DNA of 64,000 nucleotides from Escarpia spicata. Its lineage: Eukaryota; Annelida; Polychaeta; Sabellida; Siboglinidae. Where the stretch lies: the NCBI GenBank assembly GCA_963995525.1, contig OZ023214.1, positions 43,457,998 to 43,521,997 on the forward strand, written 5' to 3'. The notes under the pieces are model-generated. The model was not told the DNA's origin, did not search any database, and worked only from the letters and a program-made list of their open reading frames with translations. Positions 50,301 through 61,500 of this stretch are shown here, piece by piece; within the stretch, counting starts at the first letter, position 1; each line of letters starts with the position of its first letter. A program made the translations under genes and the position numbers.

Positions 50301-53300
50301 GCATAAGCTTGTAAAGTCCCAAAATGCATTACACATGGGTGAGTGGTGGTTTGGTCATCACCAAGAATCTCTGGAAAAACACATCATTCATTGAAGTGAA
50401 CATATGTTCTTGCACATCAGAATTATGTCAATGCGGATTTCAGAACCAGGCAATGTAGATTCTCACTTACACATCACAAAGATCTCTTATGATGGCTGCT
50501 AATGGTCGATCCTGCAACAGACAGACACATGGATGTACGTTTAAACTGAGGATTATTTAATTGCATAATTTTGAAGGCATAAACAGCCGACTTCTCAAAA
50601 GTCATACATAATTTCCAATAAATAATCTGTGAACTGAACACCTATTTGTGGATCACACCAAAACACCAAGATATCAACATAACAAGTTTTGTAAAAATGT
50701 TTGTAATTTTGAAAATACTTCCCAACGGTCCAGTGAAGGTGTACTAATGCAGAGCCTTCAGAAAAAATGGCAGTACTTGGTAAAATAAAAATTATTAAAA
50801 CATCTTAATAACAGGTCAACCAAAAACAAATTAATAGTACAATTACCAGTAATTATATCTGGTTAATAAGAATTAACAAAAAATGGGCCAAGTGGCCCTG
50901 AAGTCCTTTGGACTAATACGTCTATATGTGACCCCGGCTTATTTGAGAGCAAAAGGTAGACTCACTGTTTGACACAGTTTAAAACCTACAGGCAACTGTC
51001 CAGTTTAACATGGGTCTAATGGCTTAATGCTGTCTGTTGATACAAGCTACTGCCAGTGACCAATTACACATTAGTCACAGTTTCCATCAAACAATAGCAG
51101 GCAGAGAATCTTGGCTCCACAGCTGGGTGTAATACACAACCAGAGCCACCACTGATTCATGGTCAAGTAGATTAGCTCAATGCACCAACTAAGACAATAC
51201 ACAACACTGTGAGTGACAGTGTCCAGAGTGAGGCCTAAGCAGTGTCCTCATTGCTGAATAGATCAATTAAACCTGCCAAGTGGATGACATTCTGCACAAG
51301 TGTTCATTAATCCTTAGTGATTGTTCAGAAGACCAGACTGACCACATACCTAAACAAAGCGAATGTAATAGGTGAAGAACAGGCAGTGTTCAAATAGGGG
51401 TATTGGTTGAATTGTATTTGTCTCGACGCAAAAGGCTTTATTGTGCCTTCATCGATTATAAGAAAGCATTTGATTTAGTAGACTGGTCCTCCCTGTGGTC
51501 TAAGATAATTTCATGCGGTATTAATGGTATTGTGTTGAAAGTTGTATACAACAAAAATGCTAAATCACATATAGATCAGGGCCAGGCTATGTGAGCCTTC
51601 TTCTCATGTGATGTATAGCAAGTATGGCAAGGAGAAAAGTTGTGTCCTTTGTTATTTGCTATTTACCTGAATCATTTTGAACACTGTTAGTCACAATTAT
51701 AACGGACTTGACATGGCAACTGGTTAAATTTACAAAAACCTTAGTGATGATGATGTAGAAAATGTATGTTCTACTATATGCTGATGACACTAGAATGATT
51801 CAATCAAATACAGATTTCTTGCTTGTGTATAGCGGAACTATGTCAACTCTTCTAATGGTTGACATTTGGTTGTTTCATTTCAATTATATTGTGAATCTGT
51901 AATTATTAATCTATATTGATACAATTGATTTACACAGTACCATGTCTACACAAGGCATGGCAAGCGTAAACAGAACAGTAGAATGCATTTGATATCAATA
52001 AAGTGTAGGATATTTCACTCTATAGTTGTCCAGAATATTAATTTTCTATGTTTGTCACTTACAGGTGACAGAATATTAATTTTCTATGTTTGTCACCTAC
52101 AGGTTTCTACTTTAACCAATAGACACCACAGTCACACCATTTTATAATAATCAAATGAACATCAAAATAAACACAACTTGCGATTATAGAAAATCAATAG
52201 TTTTGAAGATAAAAAGTGTTAGGCAACTGTTCAGTCTAACAGGGGTCAAGTGTGTCTACTCTGCCTGGGAGATGTCACCAATTAAAGATTAGTCAAGGTC
52301 TCAATGGAACAGTAGCACTAGGCTGCAGAAATTAGTCTTGGTGTTGACTTTGTGGCACAATAAACAAAATATACTGTTGGGGGTGGTCTCAAGGGCCCTT
52401 CTCAAAACCACATCACTATAATAATGTAAAACTTGTGCACTTTGGGGGCCCCTTAGGTGCCCTTAGAATGATTAAATCAAATACAGATTTCTTGTATATA
52501 GTGGCAGCACCCTAAGATACATCTATGCAAAATTAGAAAAAAAAGTTGCTGAACAGTTTTTGAAAAAATAGGCCAAATGTTACATTTTTATCAGTTTTGG
52601 GGTCCTTGGAGGCCCTTAAAATGATTCAATAAAATACAGATTTATTGTGTATAGTGACAGTGCCCTAAGATATGTCTATGCAAAATTAGAGAAAAAGTTG
52701 CTGAACGGTTTCTGAGATGCGGCAGCTAACGGCGGACGGCGGATGCAGAGTGATGGCAATAGTCCCTTGGACCTTCGGCCAAAGGACTAAAAACTGTAAT
52801 TGAACCATATACATCTTCACCATCCACGGTTGATTTTCTATTGATGTTGATGCACCCAAAGACAGCAAATGTGTCAAGTCAGAGCCAACCTCTCAAAAGA
52901 ACCAGATAATGTCAAAGCTCTGCAGGGATCCCTTCAAGGTGTTTTTGTATTGTTTGAACTCCATGAGAGTACCCATTTTGTGAGTTCATCACAGAATGCC
53001 CTATTAAGTGAGTCGTTTTGGCAAGTGCATCTGGCATTTTGGTCTTGGACATGCATGGTCAGCCCATCTCAATTTGAACTTATTCTTACATTAATTAACT
53101 GGTTTATGAGGGGGTTACTACTACCCATTATATTGTGATGACTAGATGTATTCGCATATTATTCGGACACCTAAAAATAATTAAATTCTGCTGTCCAAAT
53201 CATACAAACAAAATTATTTTTGTGTCCGAAAACATACAGTTATTATGTACAGTCTGTATATATTCAGAGTGGATGTCAGACACCTAAAAATAATAGGTGT

Positions 53301-53594
53301 TTGCAAACATACAGTACACCTGTATATAAAATGTTTTGTGCAGGTTTTTATTGTGTCCGAAAACATGCATTGCCTAAATAGACACAGTCATTACATGTAA
53401 TATGGAGTTTTTTTTGGTGGATTAATGCACCAGAAATGTTATCCAACTGAAAAAAAACAGCAACTGTTTTATAGAGCATATGTTACCAGGATCTTGTAAA
53501 TTAAGCAGGTTACCTGGTCAAGTTCGAGGAACTGGGTCTGCTGACCGTCCATGATGACCGCCACCTTCTTTATGTTCTCAGCCGTCTCAGGCAT
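35154..53594 (-). CDS. ELMO: ELMO (engulfment and cell motility / Ced-12) scaffold protein
   Basis: Coding exons on the minus strand: 53594-53514 (ATG), 50511-50471, 50075-50000, 48956-48906, 47969-47800, 47380-47281, 46856-46771, 45336-45258, 44981-44931, 44595-44473, 43923-43804, 43417-43313, 42794-42686, 40141-40005, 39447-39278, 38731-38613, 38289-38188, 37674-37610, 35957-35826, 35306-35154 (TGA 35156-35154). All borders are GT-AG and phases agree; the exons total 2070 nt (689 aa) against about 727 aa in vertebrate ELMO1. Order: N-terminal Ras-binding-like part ([17 protein letters not shown]), armadillo repeats ([14 protein letters not shown]), ELMO domain ([20 protein letters not shown]), PH domain ([19 protein letters not shown]) and proline-rich end ([20 protein letters not shown]). 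ELMO binds Dock proteins to activate Rac during engulfment and migration. About 20 residues of one armadillo helix are missing unless the candidate exons near 46500 are used. Confidence 0.95.
36421..36810 (+). pseudogene. non-LTR (CR1/jockey-like) polymerase tail fragment
   Basis: [20 protein letters not shown], then [17 protein letters not shown], then after a frame change [20 protein letters not shown] and KTHLFR: the usual last 100 residues of CR1-like proteins. 5'-truncated, one frameshift near 36690, sits in an ELMO intron in antisense to the gene. Confidence 0.85.
37028..37362. repeat. 33-bp minisatellite, ten copies
   Basis: Unit 'gttggtctgctgcgctgatg' plus 'aaagactctacaa'. One copy has a 3-bp deletion, so all frames stay open on both strands; long open frames here are not genes. 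Lies in the ELMO intron between exons 37674-37610 and 35957-35826. Confidence 0.95.
40600..41868 (+). pseudogene. Tc1-like transposase, interrupted by a LINE insertion
   Basis: Starts [14 protein letters not shown] at 40600. N-terminal paired-type DNA-binding helices ([18 protein letters not shown]), then the catalytic core: first D in VLFSDEST, second D in [12 protein letters not shown] in NPIENLW (34-residue D-E spacing). Reading frame is open up to 41239, continues in frame into the inserted LINE tail and stops at TAA 41461-41463; the second half (from 41478) is in the same frame because insert plus duplication is 249 bp. No other break was seen, so it was probably active until this insertion. 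Confidence 0.93.
41240..41477 (+). mobile_element. 5'-truncated LINE tail inserted in the transposase
   Basis: 238 bp encoding the typical LINE C-terminus ([19 protein letters not shown], then [17 protein letters not shown]) and a short tail ending aatgaa. Flanked by an exact 11-bp duplication, taacaccacta, at 41229-41239 and 41478-41488. This marks target-primed insertion of a truncated copy. Confidence 0.93.
43055..43212 (-). mobile_element. SINE family A, copy 5
   Basis: 'caaagtgctttacacttcac', 'gatctgttcaaccgaa', 'gcagttactgcataaagact' match the family. No tRNA-like head. Confidence 0.7.
45735..45992 (+). mobile_element. SINE family A, copy 6
   Basis: 'acattcctctagttcagtca', 'gatggctgagtgctta', 'ctgccagggagtaaagtg' and the end 'ggatactgcgctatgtcaga' match; plus orientation. 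Head truncated at about 45735. Confidence 0.78.
46464..46512 (-). CDS. ELMO: candidate ELMO armadillo exon (49 nt), with possible 8-nt microexon 46555-46548
   Basis: Between exons 46856-46771 and 45336-45258 the expected ~20-residue helix is missing. This stretch has acceptor TTTTCAG and donor GTAAGT, and encodes [15 protein letters not shown] with an end phase that joins the next exon to give [12 protein letters not shown]. Its start phase does not fit the previous exon directly. It fits if the segment AAGATTCT (46555-46548, flanked by ag and GTGAGT) is spliced in: 8 plus 49 nt is 19 codons. The intron between them would be only 35 nt, so this model is tentative. Confidence 0.35.
49018..49145 (-). 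mobile_element. SINE family A, copy 7 (3' part)
   Basis: 'actgctcaaagcgctctaca', 'ctccctgacagacctgttca', 'caccatctcgacttctct' match the family. Confidence 0.75.
50985..51135. repeat. diverged duplication, copy 1
   Basis: 'aggcaactgtccagtttaac', 'gaccaattacacattagtca' and 'aacaatagca' recur as a diverged copy at 52212-52345. Confidence 0.55.
51290..51850 (+). pseudogene. non-LTR reverse transcriptase fossil
   Basis: [16 protein letters not shown] (RT motif A region, near 51450) and further on [10 protein letters not shown] (51775-51803), the YADD catalytic motif, in different frames. Heavily decayed, in the first ELMO intron, antisense to ELMO. Confidence 0.8.
52031..52104. repeat. short two-copy tandem duplication
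   Basis: 'cagaatattaattttctatg' then 'tttgtcac(t/c)tacaggt' repeated immediately. Confidence 0.85.
52440..52790. repeat. interspersed element with internal duplication and GGACGGCGGA-type end
   Basis: Two diverged copies of a ~165-bp unit ('aatcaaatacagatttcttg', 'ccctaagata', 'gcaaaattaga.aaaaagttgctgaac'), then 'ggcggacggcggatg' and 'aatagtcccttggaccttcg'. No coding capacity. Confidence 0.6.
53160..53415. repeat. diverged two-copy repeat next to ELMO exon 1
   Basis: 'gacacctaaaaataat' (53166, 53279) and 'tgtccgaaaacat' (53222, 53354) each occur twice in the same order. Confidence 0.6.
53514..53594 (-). CDS. ELMO: ELMO first coding exon
   Basis: ATG at 53594-53592 begins [19 protein letters not shown] and the exon ends in LELDQ before donor GTAACC. 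Length and position match the start of vertebrate ELMO1, supporting this start codon. Any 5' untranslated exon or promoter upstream was not identified. A 3-kb first intron follows and carries a reverse transcriptase fossil. Confidence 0.9.
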
Positions 53595-53599
53595 CTTGA

Positions 53600-56270
53600 C
53601 CGTTTCTTGTTTGTGATGGTCAAAATATAAAAACTGAAAGAATAAGAAGCAGCAACATGAATAACAGAATATGTATGAAACGTGCCAACCATGTATGATG
53701 TAATATGCAAAACATATATGGAGCTGGTCATATCATTAAAAAGGTTACCTATCAATATAATTTCATATCAAGATATTAAAGTACATACTTATTTAATATT
53801 GGAATAGTTACATGGAAACAAAAATGAAAACCATGATGCTCAACAGACTGCATCAACCATACATGGATTTACACAACAGATGGTTTAAGCAACAGTTTCT
53901 ACGTGTAATAAGCAAACACGTGGTTGCATGATACGTGGGGACGGTGGGCCAGTGCAACCGTGTACCTTCTTTGATTAATCTAGAAGGTATTTAATTGGCC
54001 ACTGAGTAGTTAATTAAGAAAAAAGTTGCACAATTGTAGTCTGGTCAATGAAAAGGGTAGCAGAAAACATCATTTATATGTCTGATCCTAATTACATTAA
54101 AATATGCCATGTCAGCTTTGTTTACTTACAAGTGAATCGTGGCTCAGACTAAAGTCAGTCCCAACATTAATTAGCAAAATTAGAATGTGATCTGTCACCT
54201 TATTAAATTGTGTATTTTGTGATTTTATTTACAAAATAGTTGATGGCTTGTGAACAGTTTGCAAGTAATCATGCAATATTTAAAGTGTTATATCTTTCAT
54301 AATCTATAATTATGGTGAATATTCAATATATTAGATTAAAACGTAACTATCACAAGTATAATTTAACTTACTCAAATTACTGTAAGTGTAACAGAATGAC
54401 AGAAGAGAGTCAGAGTGACACTGACAGAGATCGCTGTCACCGAGTGTCATGCAGTGTCACATCTGATCAATGCCGAAGCGGTCCCCTTCCGTCAACCAGG
54501 TGTATATGTTTGTTCCACAGCATAAATGTCATAGAAATAAAAAATACAAGTGCTGTAAGTTCTGGGCACTAAAAAAAGTTATATGGACTCCGTCTCCGGT
54601 CTGGATTCTGCCCAGATCGGCAGATGGCAGATTTACTAGAATCCGGGACCCAAATAAATTTTAGGAACTGCAAGTTCGTCAGTCACCACATTTACCGGTT
54701 TGTTTCTGGACTGGCTGGCATTCCAGTCCAGCAACACGTCACAAAGTATTATATATATTACACGTTTGTATGTTGTGTGTCACATTAATATAAAGGAGAA
54801 GAAAGAATGAAAAAACAAGTCTCCGGCAAACACCCGGAAACGATTACAGAGCTGCGCAGTAGCGCCATCTGCCAGTGTTTCTGGTGTGACGTCTATCGAT
54901 GGTAGCGCCACGTATAGGTTAAACTTATAGCCAATTCAAATAATTACGTCGCAGAGCCGATTCAAATAATTACATCGCAGAACATTTAGTAGTCACGAGA
55001 ACAGCACTGTAGTTATGATTGTGGTTCCAAACAAACTAAAGAATCATACATTTGTAGTGTGGATTAATATCGGGCGACTAAAATTGGGTGTGGGCAGTCT
55101 TACTTGACTCGTCTAAATTATTAAACATACCCCTAGCAAAGGTCAAGTTAAATGGTTTAGCCTTAGGCTTAGGTATTTTAGGGCCTACTAGGCTACTTTG
55201 CCTTTTGCCCAGTTTTGGTCAAGATAGATAACATAATTGCCATTGACTCATACTCATAGCCTAGGGTTAGGCCTGAATTTCACCTAGCTGTGGCGCACTC
55301 TCTTTAGTCGTAAATGGGGGCCTACTGCAGAGGAGAGGATGGTTTTGTTAGTTTGACCAAACTGAATAACACTGCTCACCTGTTGCTATGTGGATTCTCA
55401 GCAGCCTCAGAAATTACTATCATATCCTTGCAGAAGTCATCCTTGCAAGTTAATGTTATTTATTTAGTCAGAAGTACTTTGCAGTAAATATAATACACAA
55501 CAGACCACACCCAAATTTGTTATAGTTGGTAAGCATTTTGGAGAACATTAAAATAATGAAAAGTCAAGGCTTATCCTTGACATAATATGTAGTAATAGTG
55601 TGTGATCAATGTAAATAGAACACCAACATTTAAATGTTAATTTTATTTATTGCCAAACCCATCACTAAAATACAGAATAAGCAGTATCTATTCATGTCAG
55701 CTGTTGAAGTCCTACAAGAAAATCAACCACCCGTACAAAGAAAGTACTAAAAAGGACACAGCAGTTGCTTAAAAATGGAATCTAGTGACACAGTAGCAAA
55801 AGTATTATACAGCTTGAAGACATGTAACAGTATATAATTATTTCATACCCTCATTACCGGTTGGTTACCATTAGATTATAATAAATGCCATTTACAAAAC
55901 TGAACACAAATGTATGTTCACAATTTCGGGTGTAGAGAATCTATGGTATGATGACATAAATATAGTAATTATGCCAACCTAAACACATGCAAAATGTTAC
56001 AAATTAGCTCATTCACTCAGGAATACTCTGGATAAAACTGGTCACCCTTAAAACTATGACACACCTCTCTAATAATCACACATCAAGGCACTACACTACA
56101 CACAATAATCTGTTAAATTTCTCTGATCAAAAATATTTTTAACTAATAAATTATGGCACAGTGGTTAGACATTTTTTTAAACATAAATGCTAAGTATTTT
56201 TTTAATTTGCTAACATAATTAATTTGTTATGAGTAACATGTTAACAAATACAACCATACTTTTTATCTTG
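53600..56270. other. intergenic region between ELMO and Piezo
   Basis: No coding exon recognised. A moderately GC-rich stretch at 54830-54990 is a possible promoter area of ELMO, but nothing decisive is visible. Confidence 0.35.
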
Positions 56271-56275
56271 TTTGT

Positions 56276-56690
56276 AACTAGTGACATGTGATTACAACTG
56301 TACATTAGTGACAGGGTGTTGTTACAACTGTAAACTGGCGATATACTGTTATTACAACAGTATATGGGTGGCAGGTTGTTATTTCAACTGTACACATGTG
56401 ACATGTTATTACAACTTTACACATGTGACAGGTCCTTATTACAAATATATGCTAGTGACATGTTGTTATTACAATTATACATTAGTGACAGTTTGTTATT
56501 ACAACTATATGCTAGTGACATGTTGCCATTACAACTATATGCTAGTGACAGGTTGTTATTACAACTATATGCTAGTGACAGATTGCTGTTACAACTGTAT
56601 GCTGAGAACAGGTTGTTATGACAACTGTACACAGGTATCATGTTTTGGTTACAACTGTACGCTAATGACAGGTTATTCAGCTCGAGCTAT
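56276..56690. repeat. 30-bp minisatellite, about fourteen copies
   Basis: Unit 'gtgacaggttgttattacaa' plus 'ctatatgcta'. Open frames on both strands (ten-residue repeats) come from the period being a multiple of three. Confidence 0.93.
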
Positions 56691-57295
56691 AAAACCTATT
56701 GGAAGACATTTATTAATCTCACTCAGTGACTAATGTCAACGCTAATAATTATGAATATATAAAATATTATACACTGTATCGTCTTCATATTGTTATGGTC
56801 AAACAAGCTCATATTCCTTTCTTGGTATTGGACTACAGGTACAAATGTATCACAAGTTACCTGTTTGAAAGCATCGGTTGCCAAGCAACTCCTGTGACCG
56901 GAATTAAGGTCACAGCCAAAAAAGGTTAAGAACCACTGTTCTAAATGTTACTCTTTCAAATACCTGAACAGCTGTACCCGACATTGAACAGTACAATACA
57001 TTAACATTTAGCCTAAAAGCTTATCTATGATGTATATATATTAATGAAACCACGTTCCCAAAAATATACACAATATTCAATCTGTTTCAAAACAAAATGT
57101 CTACTTTACTAAACACAGTTAATCTTATTAGAATCATGTATGATTTGTAATAAATTATCTATCAACTGATAATGCACCCTAATACAAATTAACAGACACA
57201 CAAGTGCATTAAACTTCATAAAGTAGACATATAATATATACTACAGCAGTTAAGTAGTTAAGTATTGCCTTCCGGATATTCCATTATATGAATAA

Positions 57296-57620
57296 AGGTA
57301 AGTTCTTATATAGCACAGTATCCAGTCATCAGGACTGCTCAAAGCGCTTTACACTTTACTCCCTGGCACACCTGTTCAATTGAACACCATCTCGACTTCT
57401 CGGGAAGCATCCAGCCATGCTGCAATTAATGCGCGAAGACTATTCGTACAGAAATATCCACCACTGTCTATAGCCAGGTACTCATTCATACAGCTGATTG
57501 AACTGGAGCAACATATAGTGAACAAACTTGCCCAAGGTTCGACACCGCCGCACAGGATTCGAACCCGGGTTCTCTCGGTTGAGAGTCCGAAGCTCTAGCC
57601 ACTGCACCACGGCGCTACAC
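57296..57620 (-). mobile_element. SINE family A, copy 8, with tRNA-like head
   Basis: The best copy. At its minus-strand 5' end it has a tRNA-like region: box A-like TGGTGCAGTGGC (about 57609-57597) and a perfect B box GGTTCGAATCC (57565-57555), the internal RNA polymerase III promoter. The body carries the conserved family sequences and ends in '..ggatactgtgctatataagaacttacc'. A tRNA-derived SINE is the clear interpretation. Confidence 0.9.
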
Positions 57621-58273
57621 AAGGAATGAGAAAAACTAATTTTATCCGCATACCTTTCTATGCAATATAATCATTGTTACCATGTTTTATGTTGCAAAAC
57701 ATGCCCTCGATGTGCTCTTGCGGGATTGTGTAACTACTTTCTAGATGGTTAGCCAAGTCTACTGTGTGTAACACCATACGGTGAGTAATCTACTTGAAAA
57801 TACTCAACACAATCATATTAAAAAAACACTGCAAACCTTTTTTTTAACCAAACACATGTTTCTTAGCCCTCAATCACTGTTGATAAATGACTGTTGGGTC
57901 ATATGGGACTAGCTCTTTAAATCCATGACATAGAATTTTAACATGTATTTTGGGTGCCAGCATAGGAAATAAGTTCATTATTAGAAATGCTGGCATTACC
58001 AATTTTACAGAAGATGGCCGAGAAATTGGAGTGACTAAAAACGTGTCGACTACTATAAATAAAAACAATAATTTGGCTCTTAATTAAACACATTCTGGCT
58101 CAACACAAAAACATGACATCCCCCTAACAGATCTAATGATCACTACCTTATTCAATTAGACACAGACAAACAAGAAACGACCCACTGACCATTATATAAA
58201 TTAATACAAAGTTGGACGCTGGTCTCATTAGCAAGTTAGTCTTCCACCTCCTTGGGTGGTCTATCTGTTTCAT

Positions 58274-58535
58274 CTAATCGTTTTTCTCCTTGGGTGGTCT
58301 CGTCCACTTGATCATGGTCTGTGGAGAGCGATAAAGGAAGATGAGTTTGGCGACGAGTTCTTCCTCCAACGCCATGTCGCCCGACTCTCGTACCAGGTAG
58401 ATGTCATTGCACAGGTGCAGAATCCGTTGCACATGAGGCAGCTCGTCAAACATGATGTTGTGGGTAAGGCCGCTTGTCTGCATACGCACAAAGCTCCCGA
58501 TGACCAGGATGAATGACACGTATAGGCCGATGATG
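58274..58535 (-). CDS. PIEZO: Piezo last exon: pore helix and C-terminal domain
   Basis: The acceptor is TTGTAG at 58541-58536; the codon for glycine is split with the preceding exon (GG plus C). The exon encodes IIGLYVSFILVIGSFVR, the last transmembrane (inner pore) helix, followed by the intracellular C-terminal domain and the ending KWTRPPKEKND. A 15-bp piece of the last codons (CTCCTTGGGTGGTCT on the plus strand) is repeated 38 bp downstream in the 3' flank (58248-58262), so the stop codon lies between the two copies. No polyadenylation signal was assigned. Confidence 0.93.
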
Positions 58536-61500
58536 CTACAAGCAGACAGATTCATATAGACAGTGTCAATGGTGTTATTAAAGTGTGACACTCAAGTAGA
58601 CAGTGTCAACAATGGTACTCAAGTTGACAGTGTCAACAATGACATTCAAGTAGATGGTTGTAAGTAACGATGTAATTCAAGTAGACAGTGTCAATGATGA
58701 CATTCAAGTAGACAGTGTCAATGATGTCATTCAAGTAGACAGTGTCAATGATGTCATTCAAGTAGACAGTGTCAATGTTGACATTCAAGTAGAGTGTCAA
58801 CAATGTAATTCAAGTAGACAGTGTCAATGATGTCATTCAAGTAGACAGTGTCAACAATGTCATTCAAGTAGACAGTGTCAATGATGTCATTCAAGTAGAC
58901 AGTGTCAACAATGTCATTCAAGCAGACAGTGTCAATGATGTCATTCAAGTAGACAGTGTCAATGATGACATTCAAGTAGACAGTGTCAACAATGTCATTC
59001 AAGTAGACCGTGTCAATGATGTCATTCAAGTAGACAGTGTCAATGATGACATTCAAGTAGACAGTGTCAACGATGTCATGCTAGTAGACAGTGTCAACAA
59101 TAAGATTCAAGTAAGCAGTGTCTACACTTACATTCAATTAAGCCACTCAAGTAGACAGGTCAACAATTGTATTAAACTATGACACTAAAGTATAGTATCA
59201 ACAGTGATATTCAAGTAGACACGTACCTTTAAGTAGACAGACAATAACTATCATCAAATGCAATTCTACAAGTAAATCAAATGAGTTGACAACTTTACTA
59301 GCAATGATAAAAGGACACCGACAACCAAAAGTGTCAACAATGACCGTGTAAGAGGACACCAACAGCCTACTTGACACGGACAACAGACTGACCCGTAGTT
59401 TGTGACAAACGAGAGTGAGTCCGGAGCGACTCGGTCGTTGAAAGTGACGATGGTGAGCGAGTTCTGAAAGCGAGGCTCGTTGTGCTTGTGGATCGGGTCA
59501 AACGGATGTGGGCGGATCTTCTCCTGCAGTTTCCACCAGGTCTTCTCTCTATCACTGGCCGACTGCTCCAACTGCAGAGTTACATTGCTGTAGTCTGAAA
59601 CACATGACACTTATATGTCACTAACTGCTGTAGTCTGAAACACATGCCATGTCTATGTCAGTTTCTGCTGTAGTCTGAAACACAACTAAGTACGATCAAT
59701 GTCACATTGCCGTAGTCTGCAATATGAGTCACTTCTGTGTCATTAAATACGATCAGTGTCACATTGTTGTAGTCTGTCACTTCTATGTCACTAAGTACGA
59801 TCAGAGTCACATTGCTGTAGTCTGTCAATTCTATGTCACGAAATACGATCAGTGTCACATTGTTGTGGTCTGTCACTTCTACATCACTAAGTACAATCAA
59901 TGTCAATTGGCTGTAGCCTGCAACATTAGTTTGTAGTCTGAAACACATGTCACTTCTATGTCACTAACTGATGTACTCTGAAACACAGATCACTTCTATG
60001 TCAGTTTCTGCTGTAGTCTGAAACACAAGTCACTTTTATGTCACTAAGTATGATCAGTGTCACATTGCTGTATCTGCAATATAAGTCATTTCTATGTCAC
60101 TAAATACGATCAGTGTCACATTGCCATAGTCTGTCACTTCTATGTCACTAAGTACGATCAGAGTCACATTTCTGTAGTCTGTCACTTCTACATCACTAAG
60201 TACAATCAATGTCACTTGGCTGTAGCCTGCAACATTAGTTTCTTCTATGACTGTCATACTCACTGTCAACTTTGATACTGCGCACAGTTGAGATCATTCC
60301 TGTGGCTGGCACATGCATGAATCGAGGAAAGACGTCTCCCAGGTAACTGTAAACAACAGAAAAGATGCAGGTAATTCAGTATTTATGACAGAACAACACA
60401 ACAACTCATTTGATAAATGCATAAAATTTTTATTATGGCAAAACGGAACAGTCCGGCCAGATCTCTTTGGGGGCCAGCTGTGACAGCCTGAGAACAGGAT
60501 GCAAGACCAGGATATTTCACATGACCAGACGTGATCCTGGGTCAGTTACTTGATCATGTGACTGCGGCCACATGACCAGAATCCTGGGGCTGCATCCCTC
60601 TGGGTGTCAAGCCGAGATATTTCATGTGACTGGGTGTGATCCTGGGCCAGCTACTTGATCAATGGTCATGTGACTGCGGCCACATGACCAGAATCCTGGG
60701 TCTGAACCCATCTGGGTGTCAAGCCAACCCTTTAGAGATACTGACCCTCCTATCATTTACAAAGGTGGAGAAATGGGGCTGGTTGGTGGGTGACGTGCTT
60801 CTTTGTTCGTGCTAGAGACAAAGATGGCATCGAGCGTGGAAGTTGTTCTTCCTATAACCCTGGGCAAATGTAGATGATTAGGTAGCTTTACTTCCCATGC
60901 CCCAGGGAATATGTTATGATTGGGCAGCTACCCCCTGCATAGAGGAGGTAGAGTAAGTTTCAGAGGGTGCCAATGTTGTGATTGGTTAGCCACCCCCTGC
61001 AGAGAGGAATGCTGTAATACGGCCTCCTGACCCTGCTGTGACTTGTTGTTGGTGAATGCCCCTTAGGTGGCCTCTTGACCCTGTAGTGACTTGTTGTTAT
61101 TCTGGCATAAACCCTGCACAGTGATAAACACTATGCCTCCATGTAACAATACTAATTATTGCCTGGTAAATGTGCAGTTTTGCAGTTTACATGAAATTCA
61201 GTGGTTTCTTCCCTTTATATAATTATATTATCTAGTTTATCCTTTATTTTATGGTATGATTACTGCAGAAAGAAAACCAATACAGCTTTCATCATCTAGT
61301 GCTCATCTACTTTTTATTCCCATATTTCAAGATTCAAGAACTTTCTTGTAAAAGCTAAGATTGGAAGAATAGCTTTCTCTGTTCTGCACAAACCTTTGGA
61401 ATACATTCCCTCTTAGTGTTAAGTCAATGGCGAATTTAAATCAACAGGAATTATAACATAATGTCATTGTTGCTACTTATCTTTTAATCGCTCTAAGTTC

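Noticed and set aside
56281..56733. 150-codon frame rich in Tyr and Cys
   Set aside because: By-product of a 30-bp minisatellite; open on both strands.
57547..57616. Possible functional tRNA gene
   Set aside because: It has A and B boxes but no convincing full cloverleaf, and it is the head of a SINE with other copies in the window.
58772..59056. 94-codon minus frame with NDIIDTVYL repeats
   Set aside because: By-product of a 27-bp repeat in a Piezo intron.
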